Shown here in pieces: positions 13,946 to 25,372 of a stretch of DNA of 64,000 bases; position 1 is the first letter of the stretch, and each line of letters opens with the position of its first letter. The DNA comes from Pycnopodia helianthoides (Eukaryota; Echinodermata; Asteroidea; Forcipulatida; Asteriidae). Below the pieces are notes generated by a model. It saw nothing but the letters and a program-made list of their open reading frames with translations, had not been told where the DNA came from and did not search any database. A program made the position numbers and the translations under genes. The stretch spans positions 6,959,195-7,023,194 of the forward strand of contig CM063249.1 in assembly GCA_032158295.1 (NCBI GenBank). The letters are read 5' to 3'.

Positions 13946-14265
13946 CTCAGGCGTCCGAAAATCCAACAGTAAATGACAGCGCAGGGTTTTAGAAACTAAA
14001 CAGGTACAGTTTTAGGGAAGAAAAATGTATGAAGAAAGAAGAATATCTACTCTAGACAACATCTTGGGGAAAAAAAACGAATGCGAAAGACCCACATAAC
14101 TAGGAAAGTGTCTTGCTAACTACTTGTTATAATTATTAATTTTAGTTCATTGCATTTCTTTGCCCAGAATATGCCAAAACGGTTAAAACTGGTTTTTCAT
14201 TGGGGCCCAACGTACATTAGACTACATAACAATTAAGTGTTAATTTCGTGCATAATTTAAATATA

Positions 14266-14568
14266 TACACTCTAAATACTACCGGGTCAGAATTGTCCCG
14301 GACTCCCGGGTCGGAATTGACCCGAATCCGGGTCGGAATTGACCCGAATCCGGTTCGGAATTGACCCGAATCCGGGTCTCGGGAGACCTGACCAAATTCT
14401 GAGTAATATGACCAAAAATCTGTGTACAAATTGGCACGGAAATGGGTCAAACTGACCCGGGAGTTTCTAGAGGGTATATTAAAACTCTAACTTTTCAACC
14501 ACTTTCCGGGTCAGCCTGACTTATTCCGGAATCCGGGTCAATTCTGATCCGGGAGTTTTAAGAGTGTA
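14266..14568. mobile_element. MITE with internal GGGTC...GACCC units
   Basis: The ends are inverted repeats: the left starts tacactctaaatactaccg and the right, reverse-complemented, starts tacactcttaaaactcccg. Inside the left end are four near-identical units of about 22 bp, each itself close to palindromic (gggtcggaattgaccc). Decayed relatives sit at 15897-16055 and 17115-17225. Confidence 0.75.
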
Positions 14569-15759
14569 CTTACATGGTAGATTCACTTCAAACCACTAAC
14601 AACAAATACCCAAATTATAAGACGATGGAGAAATGTTTGGATAACACACAAGAGACCGTGTGCCCGGAAGAAAAGTGTAATGAGGCTCTGTACGCCCTTC
14701 TCCCATGCACACAAAGTACTTTTTCCCAGTATCAAAAGGCCGTAAGCAATAAAAGGCTCCTGACAAAAGACAAAAGTGACATTACTGTTACATTATTGCT
14801 GCTAGATATGCCCCAAAGAGATGTTTTCTCATTCCCATGCAGATTTTAACCTTTCTATGATGACCAATGAATGGCAGCAAACCGATCATACATTCACACT
14901 CAGTTGTCTTGAAACACAAATTTTGCACATTAAATTGCTTATGCCCTTTCCTCCGGTTGTTTTTTTTGTTACGTCCTTCCTTCTTCTACACACACGCGAA
15001 GAGATATGAAATCATATTTTACCTTGTTACCTTTAGGTGAATTGAATCTGCAGCTCGCTATGCACAACGAATCTTTGGATCTCAAAGCAACCAATTTGCC
15101 GGTTGTGTCCGTTGAATGCAAATATCGAAGAAGCTGGGTGGTCTCTCTGTCTCTCTCTCTCTCTCTCAGATTTCGATTGTGTGCAGTTTCGTTTTAAAAC
15201 TATTGTCAAACTGAGATCCTACTAGCGTTTTTAATCTCGCCATCTACCCTACGACTGTCCAAGAGGGCGCTCTGCTGAAGGGTAAACTAGTAAAGTGCAA
15301 ACCTCCGTACCATACCCGCACCATCCGGTACCATTCTATATATTTGTCAGATTTATTTTATTTCCATATTTTTTTCACCACAAAATTCTAATCATTATTC
15401 ATGACACATTCTTCCTTGTTTCATTTTTTTTTATGTCGTTTGTGTTTGTTGGTTTTTTTGACGTTTCTGTGTGTTTGCTGTTGTTTGTTTGTTTGTTTGT
15501 TTGTTTGTTTTGTTTTCTTAATTTATTTGCTATTTTAGGTTATGCAGGGTTGGTACTCGTGTAAAATATAATTGATTGGTCTCAATCCGTAACCCACTGA
15601 GTTTAAAGTTTATACAAGTACCAAGAGAACAATTTCCGTCGTAAATACTGTCTGATCCGAGGACATAGCATAATGATTTCCCAATCTAAATCAACATTGC
15701 ACATTTTTATTTCAGCAATCAAAATTAAGCTGATTCGAATATGCATATAACTTCCGACA
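14569..15759. other. gene-free stretch
   Basis: No supported gene. A 91-codon frame at 14574-14849 starts right behind the MITE and matches no family I know. Simple repeats: CT at 15145-15167 and TTTG at 15482-15510. Confidence 0.45.
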
Positions 15760-15769
15760 AAACATGAAC

Positions 15770-15895
15770 CGATTTTCGCTGTTGACGTTGTTTCCGTCGT
15801 TGTCGTTGTTGCCTTTGTTCTCTTCGTTGTTATTGTTGTCGCTGCTGCTGTCGCTGTCGCTGTGTCTGTCACGGTCGCTGTCGCTGTCGCTGTTT
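15770..15895. repeat. GTT/GTC/GCT triplet repeat
   Basis: An imperfect run of gttgtcgctgctg-type triplets, ending in several copies of gtcgct. It abuts the following GGGTCA-rich repeat. Confidence 0.7.
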
Positions 15896-15896
15896 T

Positions 15897-16055
15897 ATAG
15901 AGGGGTCAGGCTGACCCGGACATGTGAATTTAGCTCGGATTCTGCGTCAGTTTGACTCATTTCTAAAGTCATTTCGATGGGTCAGGAAACACAGAAATGG
16001 GTCAGGCACACTGGGACGGGTCAATATTTTGACCCGGAAGATTTAAGGGTGTAAT
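15897..16055. mobile_element. decayed relative of the GGGTC MITE
   Basis: It contains aggggtcaggctgacccgg, several atgggtcagg copies and gggtcaatattttgacccgg, and ends in atttaagggtgta, matching the terminal pattern of the 14266-14568 element. The left end is lost. Confidence 0.55.
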
Positions 16056-17297
16056 GGAGTCACGTTCGTTCATGAAACTCTGCCCTTTCGCTCAAGGCCT
16101 ACCCTCATGGTTCCTTCACTGATTACCAGCGCATTTTCATTGAGATTGAACCAACTCATGGGTGTCATGCTATTGTCGGTCGTGTAGTCAAGTGGACAGA
16201 AATGAAATAAGAGAAAGGGGCAGGAAGTGCATAGAAAAGGCAAGGGATGAGAAGAAGGAGACAAAGAAGGGTATAGGGAAGAGGCTTGTTCGACAACAAG
16301 AGGTAAGAAACACAAAAGACAAAATCAAAGGTGGGAAGAAGGAGGAAACGTAACTAATTAGTGAAAGCGACGGACTAAAAAGGGGCATATTCTGTGGAAA
16401 AAGGAGAAGGCAAAGATAAAAGGCTTTTAGTCATTTCCTTCTTGGTTGTTCAGACCATGGTGTTGAATGGTCTGGAGGTGCCTTATTTACTGAATTTCTT
16501 CCTACTTAAATCAATTACCTATGAGAGAAAAACCATGTTACTCTAATGAGAGATTTTAACTTAAATCTCCTCAATTTGTTCTAACCACCAGCCTACAGAG
16601 GTTGTTATTATTATTATGCTTATGGCTTTCGGTCGCTGCGGTAGCTGGTTGATAAACCCACCGGCGTCAGTCCAATTAGCACCTCTCCTATTGACAATAG
16701 CTTCACTAAAACCGTTAAACTAACATCTTAAAATGGTAATCTCTATGCTGACACTTCTGATAACGCAAAACTCTTCCAAATCACCCCCTCCATCTTCCAA
16801 CCTCAGCCGTCTCCTAAAGTCAACTTACATCACAAGACAAATCAGTTAAACCGTGCCTTCATGCTGTTCAGAATGCTTTGGCTTCCACTGATTGGCTCAA
16901 GTGTTGTTTATAAATCCGATGAGTGTGGGCTTGCACCTAATTACTTTCCCTCTCTCTTCAACAATCTTTATTACACGACCACCATTTTACCCTTCGTGGC
17001 AAATACCTCTGGTACGTCTAATCAAATTCACCCTTGATCTCGCAATGAAGAAGCGTTCCTTTAAAAAACAAAAACAAAGGCCTGGCAGGCGCTGTAAAAG
17101 CCTTAATTCCAACGAGCGTATCATTCGAACAAGTCCAGGGTCAAAATTGACGTCCCGGAAAGTGGTTGAGAATGGGTCAGGTCCCACTAGAGCCATAATC
17201 AGGATCTAGTCTGACCCTGGAGGTTTCAGCGCGTGGGGAGAAAACAATCGCGACGAGCCTTCGTTGTTTTTAGATGCGACAATAAGTGCTCGTGTTT
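16056..17297. other. gene-free stretch with a MITE relic
   Basis: No gene recognised. A purine-rich patch lies at 16200-16360. At 17115-17225 a relic of the GGGTC family is visible (agggtcaaaattgacg, gggtcaggtccc, tctgaccctggag). Confidence 0.45.
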
Positions 17298-18840
17298 TGA
17301 CAAGGCTTTGCAGAATTGAATGGCTATTTTGGGTGGCGTTGCGTTAGCTTTCCTTTCTCAACCTGTATTGGCATTGATTGGATTCTAACACTGTGGATGA
17401 CCTGGATATGATCTTCCAAACAAAATGGGGAATTGAATCAAGTGGATTTGATTTTGAGACAGGTTATTATCCGATATCACATCCGAGCCAAAAATCACCT
17501 TCGTTGTTAATTGTGCCTAGCCAAAATCACATCCACGGTCTGGCTGTAACCCAAATCACACCTAGTAACCGGGCCCTAGCCAAAATCACATCCATATTTA
17601 ATTGTGCCTAGCCAGAATCACATCCACTGTCTGGCTGCATCACTAAAATTACATCTAGTATGGGCCCTTGCCTGTGTCACATCCAAGCCAGAAATCACAT
17701 TAAGTGTTAATTGTGCCTAGCCAAAATCACATCCACTGTCTCGCTGTACTACCAAAATCACATCTAGTAACCGGGCCCTAGCCAGAAATCACATCCATGG
17801 TTAATTGTGCCTAGCCAAAATCACATCCATTGCGAAGACCCTCGAATCTGGTTGACAACATATCGTGGGCCTTTTTATGCCATCGCGAGTTTTCTTCGAC
17901 CAGAAGACCGTCTTAACAATCGTTTCTTTACATGGACCTATTCATAGGTCTACGGGGTTCACTTTTTGCTGCTAAACAAAATTACTCAATACCATACCTT
18001 TTGTTACAATAATTGTTAATGGAACGTTAATTTATCAAAATAAGGTCAGCAGAGTAAACAAAACTCTAAACAGTCAAGTATTAAAACCCTGCAAGTATCC
18101 AGCTTAGAATATTTACGCGCGTCCCCCAGGGTGTTCACGCGGTAGGCGTTTAATGTTGGGGTGTAAATAACTGTGTTTGGGGGGCACAAATCTTGTTCTA
18201 ATGGTTAGAACAGATGAATCTAAGTTCACCGAACACACACACCAAAGATTTTAACATTCTGGCAATTGCATATTGGTTCATAACTGATTTGCCAAAGCAT
18301 GTCGAAATCCGCGATTTTGCCCCAAAATAGTACAAATGAATGCCGCCTTGGCTCCACCCACATTTGTGACAACTGGCCTACCCGGTGAATGACCTCGGTT
18401 CAGCCACTTTGTTAAGGACTGTTCAGGGTTGGATGAAAATTAATTTCAGCGAAATCGAACCCCCCCCCCAAAAGTGTTGTAATTAACAAAAATATAAAAA
18501 AGTGCCTACGGCGTGAGCACCTTCGCTGACCCCAGGGTTAAGAAATTTCTGAACACGACTCTAGCTACCGCATTCTCAAAATTTGACCTTCTTCCAAATA
18601 CAAACCGAATTATATGGCTAGCGCTTTGATAGCTCAACAACAAAATGATCGAAACACCGTTTAGGCCAAACCCACGCAATGCATCACGACAATTGCTTCG
18701 AGTAAAACGTACTTTTTCTTGTCAATAATGTCAGCCCTGCTTAAGAGCCTCTAGCAGAGCATTAACAATCCGATTACGTGGAAAGCCCTCAAATTTATCT
18801 TAAATTATAAGTCCTTGCCATTTCATTGATAACTCGTATC
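17298..18840. repeat. segmental duplication, unit A
   Basis: It starts tgacaaggctttgcagaatt, like unit B at 19057-20358. Shared blocks in order: the start, the cacatcc satellite (17466-17832), the block from gcgaagaccc to agtcaagt (17835-18080) and the block from tctgaacac to ataactcgtat (18547-18838). Unit A carries about 450 bp (18080-18540) that unit B lacks. It ends exactly where a TTAA MITE begins. Confidence 0.85.
17466..17832. repeat. cacatcc satellite, array A
   Basis: Degenerate alternating units of about 40-60 bp: gcctagccaaaatcacatcc, then ctgtctggctg, then aaaatcacatctagta, then ccgggccctagcc. The same satellite makes up 19214-19790, and a lone inverted unit lies at 22032-22113. 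Confidence 0.85.
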
Positions 18841-18841
18841 T

Positions 18842-19035
18842 TTAAAGGCACTGGACACCTTTGGTAATTGTCAAAAACCAGTATTCTCACTTGGTGTATC
18901 CCATCATGCATAAAATAACAAATCTGTGAAAATTTGGACTCATTTGGTACTCGCTGTTGCAAGAAAATATTGAAAGAAAAAACACCCTCGTTACACAAAT
19001 ATTGGTGTGCTTTCAGGTGCATAATTAAAGGCTTC
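18842..19035. mobile_element. TTAA MITE, right end missing
   Basis: The left end reads TTAAAGGCACTGGACACCTT, of the same design as the element at 260-522. The inner part (aaaataacaaatctgtgaaaa) is shared with 27632-27954. No matching right end is visible. It lies between the two units of the duplication. Confidence 0.6.
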
Positions 19036-19056
19036 GCTGAAGTCTTTTATTATTTG

Positions 19057-20358
19057 AGTTGACAAGGCTTTGCAGAATTAAATGGCTTTTTTTGCGTAGC
19101 GTTGCGTTAGATTTCCTTTCTCAACCTGGTTGGACTCTAACACTGTGGATGGACTGGATGTGATTTTCCAAACAAAATGGAAAAGTGAGTCGATTGGATT
19201 TACTCTTGAGACAGGTTATCCAATATCACATCGTTGTTAATTGTGCCTAGCCAAAATCACATCCACGGTCTGGCCGTTACCCAAATCACATCTAGTGGCT
19301 AGGCTCTTGCCAAAATCACATCCAAGCCAGAAATCACATTAAGTGTTAATTGTGCCTAGCCAAAATCACATCAACGGTCTGGCTGTACTACCAAAATCAC
19401 ATCTAGTAACCGGGCCCTAGCCAATATCACATCCATGGTTAATTGTGCCTAGCCAAAAGCACATCCACTGTCTGGCTGTACTACCAAAATTACATCTAGT
19501 GTCCGGGCCCTAGCCAAAATCACACCCATATTTAATTGTGCCTAGCCAGAATCCACATCCACTGTCTGGCTGCATTACCAAAATTACATCTAGTGTCTGG
19601 GCCCTTGTCAAATTCACATCCACTGTCTCGCTGCATTACCAAAATTACATCTAGTGTCTGGGCCCTTGTCAAATTCACATCCACTGTCTCACTGCATTAC
19701 CAAAATTACATCTAGTGTCTGGGCCTTTGTCAAATTCACATCCAAGCCAGAAATCACATCCATGGTTTATTGTGCCTAACCAAATTTACATCCTATGCGA
19801 AGACCCTTGAATTTGGTTTACAACAGATCGTGGGCCTTATGCCATCGCGAGTTTTCTTCGACCAGAAGACCGTCTTAACAATCGTTTCTTTACATGGACC
19901 TATTCATAGGTCTACGGGATTTACTTTTTGCTGCTAAACAAAATTACTCAATACCGTACCTTTGTTACAATAATTGTTAATGGAACGTTAATTTATCAAA
20001 ATAAGGTCAGCAGAGTAAACAAAACTCTAAACAGTCAAGTTTTAAATCATTTCTGAACACTACTCTCGCTACCGCATTCTCAAAATCTGACCTTGTTCCA
20101 AATACACACCGAATTATATGGCTAGCGCTTTGATAACTCAACAACAAAAATGATCGAAACACCGATTAGGCCAAACCCACGCAATGCTTCAAGACAATTG
20201 CTTCGAGTAAAACGAACTTATTTTTTTCTTGTCAACAATGTCAGCATTGCTTAAGAGCCTCTAGCAAAGTATTAACAATTCGATTACGTGGAAAGCCCCC
20301 AAACAAAGCAACTTTATCTTAAATTATAAGTCCTTGCGATTTCATTGATAACTCGTAT
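19057..20358. repeat. segmental duplication, unit B
   Basis: Sister of 17298-18840 in direct orientation. Its central satellite is expanded (577 bp against 367 bp), and it lacks the roughly 450-bp block found in unit A. The similarity stops sharply after ataactcgtatt. Confidence 0.85.
19214..19790. repeat. cacatcc satellite, array B
   Basis: Same units as array A. It includes a local amplification at 19560-19740, where a segment of about 60 bp (cactgtctcgctgcattacc onward) is repeated three times almost without change, a sign of recent unequal exchange. Confidence 0.85.
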
Positions 20359-22031
20359 TATATAGACAGGCTAACCAACTCTAGCGACGAATCCTTAACA
20401 TTCAGATGTTGAAACTTAATTGTCTTCATTGAAACGGTCGCCAAAACTTGAATGTAGAGTTTAATTATGATAATTATGTGGGGCGGAGAGTGGTTTAAAT
20501 TGTCACTTCTCGGTTCTGATCAAATAAGAGGACTTCCTTTAACTAGAAATAGTGCATTCTCACTAGATCGTTGAGATTGAGATCGTAATTAAAAATGAAT
20601 TTTTAATTTTTTTTTTTTTTTTTTTTTTTTATTGAAATAGTGGATTAATGTTACACCATCGTCGGTATTTTGACTAATGTAAAAAAAAATATATATACAT
20701 ATAAACAAAAATTTAAAAAAGTTTCATTCTTGAATTTTGATGATTTTCGATCAAAGAATTTTTGCGGATGACCTTTTGACTGCCGCAAAAATTCTTCTGT
20801 GGAATGTACAGACCCGTTAATGTTATGTGATATCCATTAATGGCAGGTTTCAAAATTTGCTCTGAAAGAGTACCAAATAAGACGTTGCTACATTTTAAGG
20901 AGTTTAGAGAGCTGTGATTTTTCCTACTTCCATAAAGGACTCTATCTATTAAGATAAACACCCCGTCCATCCCGCCCACCATCAGGTCTTTTCTAACTTT
21001 CTGTCTAATACTTTCATATGTTGTAAAACGTATACATGACATCGCGAATATAACTTACATGTTTCTGAGCTCCCATGGGCCCTGTCTATAAGCTCGAAAT
21101 TTGCAGTCATTCACCCATCACTACTACAAATGAATGTTCTATACGAGAGAAAAGGCTAGACGGGCCCCGAGGCTAAGGACTTGAGTTGCAGCGGTTAATA
21201 ACGGTGACCGTTTCCGCTTCTCTGATTAATTTAATTGCACCTTTTTTAATTAATATCGCAAATAGCTACATTAACAGTTGTGTCTTTTTTTCCGGAAATG
21301 TTCACGGCCATGGTGATCACTCAGTAGTAATTCGAGGAGGTCAGTTTTGTTTTATGCCTCGGGCTTTAAAGTGTTATTATTGCAATTCGAAGTACATTAT
21401 CAAGTTGTTATATATTTTGTGTTGTTTACTTATTATGGCGGGGGGGGGTCGGGGTTGGGGGTTGGGGAGGGGCTAATGTCCATTACGGCCCTTGGGCTTG
21501 TGATTTGTCCTACTGCCATGCCTTGTTCTAATGGCTACTGAAATGCATGATTAGCTTAAAGTTGCATGACCTGATTTTTGCGGGAAATGTTTATTTTCTT
21601 ATTCTTTTAAACCTGTTTGGTTTTGCCTGCAAAGTCTTACAATCAGCACTTGCCACCACAAATTTACTGTGCCCCCCCCCCCACCGTGACCCCCCCCCCA
21701 CCCCCAAGAAAAAAATCACGATATTGCTCACAAATACAGAGGGGTTAAACAAAATGGCAAGAACATAAGAAGATTGTAGCCCCCTACAGCTCCCCTTCCG
21801 AAATAGAATCATGACCCCCACCCCCACCGAAAAACCCATTCCCCTGCCCCCTACTTAAAACCAATGCCCCCTGTGTGCCCCCCCCCCACCCCCACCCACA
21901 CCGAAAAAGTCCTGGCCACGCCGCTGCTAACAATCGAGCGCGTCGCACCCCCTTTTTCGTAAAGAGTCATTGGTACATCCATGCGCAGAACGATGCAATG
22001 TTAACAATGTAGGCCTACGTGCTTGGCACAA
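20359..22031. other. gene-free stretch
   Basis: Holds a T-run (20609-20630), G and C runs (21438-21475, 21671-21900) and no supported gene. A 109-codon minus-strand frame at 20713-21042 has no recognisable domain. Confidence 0.45.
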
Positions 22032-22113
22032 CAAGATTGTAACATGGCTTGGATGTGATTGTGGCCAGGGCCAGGACACTAGATGTGATTTTGGTTATGA
22101 AGCCAGACAGAAT
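22032..22113 (-). repeat. lone inverted cacatcc satellite unit
   Basis: Reverse-complemented, this reads gtctggcttcataaccaaaa, then tcacatctagtgtcctggcc, then acaatcacatccaagcc. It is one unit of the 17-20 kb satellite in the opposite orientation, 1.7 kb past unit B. Confidence 0.7.
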
Positions 22114-22350
22114 GAAAACACATTCCCATTTACACGTAAGTTCCAAATGCGGTTTGTTAGTTTTGTCGTTCTCTCTCTCTCTCGTAACTCTAACCTTATA
22201 TAAAACATTCAGCATAAAACTATTGAAAACCTGATAGTAAATCTAATAAATAACCGAACGGATGAAAGTACTCCTCTGCCACTTTTGCCTCTCCCCGTTA
22301 ATGAACAGAAAAAATGGGTCAACCGAACAAACCATCAACCTTTTCTACGC

Positions 22351-22743
22351 TTAAAGGAACATTACAGATTTGGTAAGAAAAATATACTCTTTGATCACAG
22401 ATTTACATAAAACTTACACGGTCTAATGATGATGATAGTAGAAAACATCCCTTGAAATATTTCTGTCTGAAATGCCATAAAATTATTTGATGAGAACTTA
22501 ATAAACTAATTTTCCGTTGGACTTTATCGCTCAGTGAGCGTTTTGTTCATTTGTTGAATCTATATGATTCCATGCAAATGTGTAATCGGTTTTTCACTAT
22601 TTTCTCGTGACCCAGATGGCCGATCGATCTCAAATTTCTACAGGTTTGTCAGTTTATGTACAGTATATGGTGGATTACATAAAGTGCTTACACTGCCAGC
22701 AACTGTTTTGTTAGCAAAAACCAATTCTGTAATGTTCCTTTAA
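22351..22743. mobile_element. TTAA MITE (family 2), copy 1
   Basis: Starts TTAAAGGAACATTACAGA and ends TCTGTAATGTTCCTTTAA, giving inverted repeats of about 25 bp with TTAA at both tips. The body is shared with 46417-46822 (opposite orientation) and 62492-62864 (same orientation). It has no coding capacity. Confidence 0.9.
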
Positions 22744-22949
22744 GTGTACCATAATTGTGACTTATTGTAAAACTGTATTGAAGATGAAGATTGTGTGTAA
22801 GGAAAATGGATTGAGGCGTTGCATTGCAATTTTGAAAGTCTTACGTTTTTTTTTCTCGTCTCATATGTATTTTCCAACCGGACTCTTTCATACGGAAGCT
22901 TAGTGCCGCCACATCAATAACAAAAACCCTCTTATCATAATAGTTATCG

Positions 22950-23300
22950 TGTCAGTACACAATAAATACCGAGTACATACACGATAATTAGCATGTACGT
23001 ACACGATAATTAGCATGTACGTACACAATAACTAGCATGTACGTACACGATAATAGCGGGTACGTACACGATTATTAGCATGTACGTACATGATGTTTAG
23101 TTAAGTACATACGCGAAAACCTCAAACTTATCGAGTACGTACAGAAAGAATTATAACTTATTAGGAACTTACACGAAACTATCATGCGAACACGATCATT
23201 GTCGTGTACGTACACGTTAAGCCTCAAGTTACCATGTATGTACACGCACGATAAGTCTAAAGTTTGTATACATCTTGATAGTCATTGTGTACGTACAGCA
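22950..23300. repeat. GTACGTAC array
   Basis: About ten units of 20-28 bp built on tagcatGTACGTACacgataa. The core GTACGTAC is a perfect palindrome, and the units decay towards the right. No gene. Confidence 0.8.
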
Positions 23301-23614
23301 TGAGAGCAGGATTTTTTTATTTTTTTTAAATTTTGTTATGGTGGCACTACGCCTCCGTAGATATCCCCTTGAGATGGCTGAATGGAATTAATTTCAGCAG
23401 TTTGACAAAAATAAAATTTCTTTGTTTCATAGACTTTCATTATACGTAGGGTCAAAGTACCTTTTTATTGATTATAGTATCTTAATGATTAATACTGATC
23501 CATTACCCGTAGTAAGTGTGCTTAATCGGATTGAGTTGGAAAAAAAAACAATTAATGAATTGTTTGCAGCGTTTGTCTGTAGATGTATCTCTCTGAAAAA
23601 TTAAAAAACAATTT

Positions 23615-23835
23615 AATCTGAGGGCGGTTGGGTCGGCGTGGGCACTATGTGTATTGGATTGCCAATCCCTACCTGGTGGCCTGGGGTTTCCCCTGAAATA
23701 ATTCTCTCGGATTCTTCTCCCACATCTAAAACTGAAACTTCCTTTTTTGTATTCTGTCCGTGGGGTTATTCGCTGGAATGCTGATTAAGTTCGGTTTTCT
23801 AGGAGTCACTGGCTTCACAACCAGAATAAATAAAA
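23615..23835 (+). mobile_element. tRNA-derived SINE, copy 1
   Basis: The 3' half matches the SINE at 27119-27376: tttcccctgaaataattctc, then ttctcccacatctaaaact, then cttcacaaccagaataaat and an A-rich tail. The head is too decayed to show the Pol III boxes. Confidence 0.6.
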
Positions 23836-24070
23836 GAAAATGAATTGAAGCAAATGATAACCTTTACGTAAAATATTCATAGAACCATCATAAAGTCGGA
23901 CTCTAAAGAAAGGTCGAGAATGCCATTTAAAAAAACCACCCCGTTCCACTGTTTGTACGGCTTAAAAATAATGTACAAAAATAATAACAACAATAAAGAA
24001 ATTAAGAAAGTTTTTATATCATAACATTTTCATGACCGTCTCTGTATTTTGTCCACAACTCTGATATGTG

Positions 24071-24367
24071 TGGTGGCCCTGAAGGGACATCGAAAATATT
24101 ATATTTACGTTAATATTAAACGTAAATATTTACGATTTTTGCCCCAAATCGCAAATATTCACGTATATATTTACGTAAATACTTGCGATTATTGTCCGTG
24201 TCGCGAACATTTACGTAAATATTTACGTGAACATTTACGACTTGTGTCCAAATCGCAAATATTTATGTAAAAATTTGTGTGAAAATTTGCGATTTGGGCA
24301 AAAATCGTGAATATTTACGTAAATATTAACGTAAATATATATGTTCGATGTCTCTTCAGGGCCACCA
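24071..24367. mobile_element. 297-bp fold-back element
   Basis: Inverted arms of about 85 bp begin tggtggccctgaag and continue into TTTACGTAAATATT units. The interior repeats atttacgtaaatatttgcg and its variants in both directions, so almost the whole element is self-complementary. No coding capacity. Confidence 0.85.
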
Positions 24368-24699
24368 TAGATAGTGCTTCAATTTGTTATAGACCACAAT
24401 TGAAATACACAGTATCGCGTCAACAGGGGAAGGCAGTTCATTGCTCTTGCTACATGTTTTAAAGTTTCTCCAGGTACGGTATTCTAGTGAAGGTGCTGTT
24501 CCTGAAACGCTTGTTGTTCTTGTCTGTTTTAATGTCAGAGCGGCAAAGTTCCAAGGAAAAAATAACTTCAGTTGCCAGGGAAAATATTGCATTCATTTCA
24601 AGAGGTTGAGAGACTTTACATATTCTAATGACTAGTTGACGTTTACGATCTTTGTTTATTGGGTTATTATTTAGTGTGGTGAACTCTAACGGTGTGTTG

Positions 24700-24960
24700 C
24701 TGGAGATTCTGTCTATGGAGATTTTGATTTCAACCCCCCCCCCCCCCGCCCCCTGCCGCCATACGGCAAATTGTGTGAACAGCGCCCTCTTTTGAATCAA
24801 CTTGGTAACCCTTTGTTAATTTACAGCATGGGGGGCACACAAACCAGAGGATATAATTCTCTGACAGGTACAGGTGCACCCACAACCCCTCCAGATACAG
24901 CGCCCTCACTAGAATAAACGGAACTAATGATTTCAAAACCTAACTGACTCTGTTGCCAAT
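24700..24960. repeat. dispersed C-run / gcgccctc repeat
   Basis: A C-run is followed by acggcaaattgtgtgaac and agcgccctcttttgaatcaa. The same order appears at 61755-61835 and, shortened, at 60690-60730. It looks like an interspersed repeat of unknown class. Confidence 0.5.
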
Positions 24961-25100
24961 TGAAATAGGATACAGAGCTCACTGTTGTATAGTAGCCAAT
25001 CACTGATAACTGCCTTATAAACAAACATTTCCACACAGATTATACACCATTGGAAAGCGTTCACTTTTCTCTTTTAAACCTTAGTGAGGGCTGGTAACAC

Positions 25101-25372
25101 TGAATCATGGCACAGGTTATTTATTTCACTGTTTTCTCCAAAGTGGGATTCAAAGGTCATCGATATCCTAGACTTTTTTTTTTTTAGGGCTGAGAAATAT
25201 TTTTAATCATAATTTATACTACATGCAAAGAATTGTACAGACATCATACCTACCCATGTCTAACCCTCTGATAAAGTGGAGCTATCTGTTCTTTGTAGCA
25301 GGTTTCTAGATGTCTTGCTGACAGCCTGTGCTACGTTCTGAGGTTCCAACACCCCTTCCTCCACCTAACAAA
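25101..25372. repeat. dispersed repeat, copy 2
   Basis: Shorter relative of 4222-4690 in the same orientation. It ends in gacagcctgtgctacgttct and ccaacaccccttcc. Confidence 0.6.

Noticed and set aside
17466..19790. Regulatory cluster of cacatcc motifs
   Set aside because: The motifs are the periodic parts of a satellite that is duplicated and amplified, with no gene nearby.
20713..21042. A 109-codon minus-strand frame
   Set aside because: No recognisable family, ordinary AT-rich intergenic composition and no exon borders I could trust.
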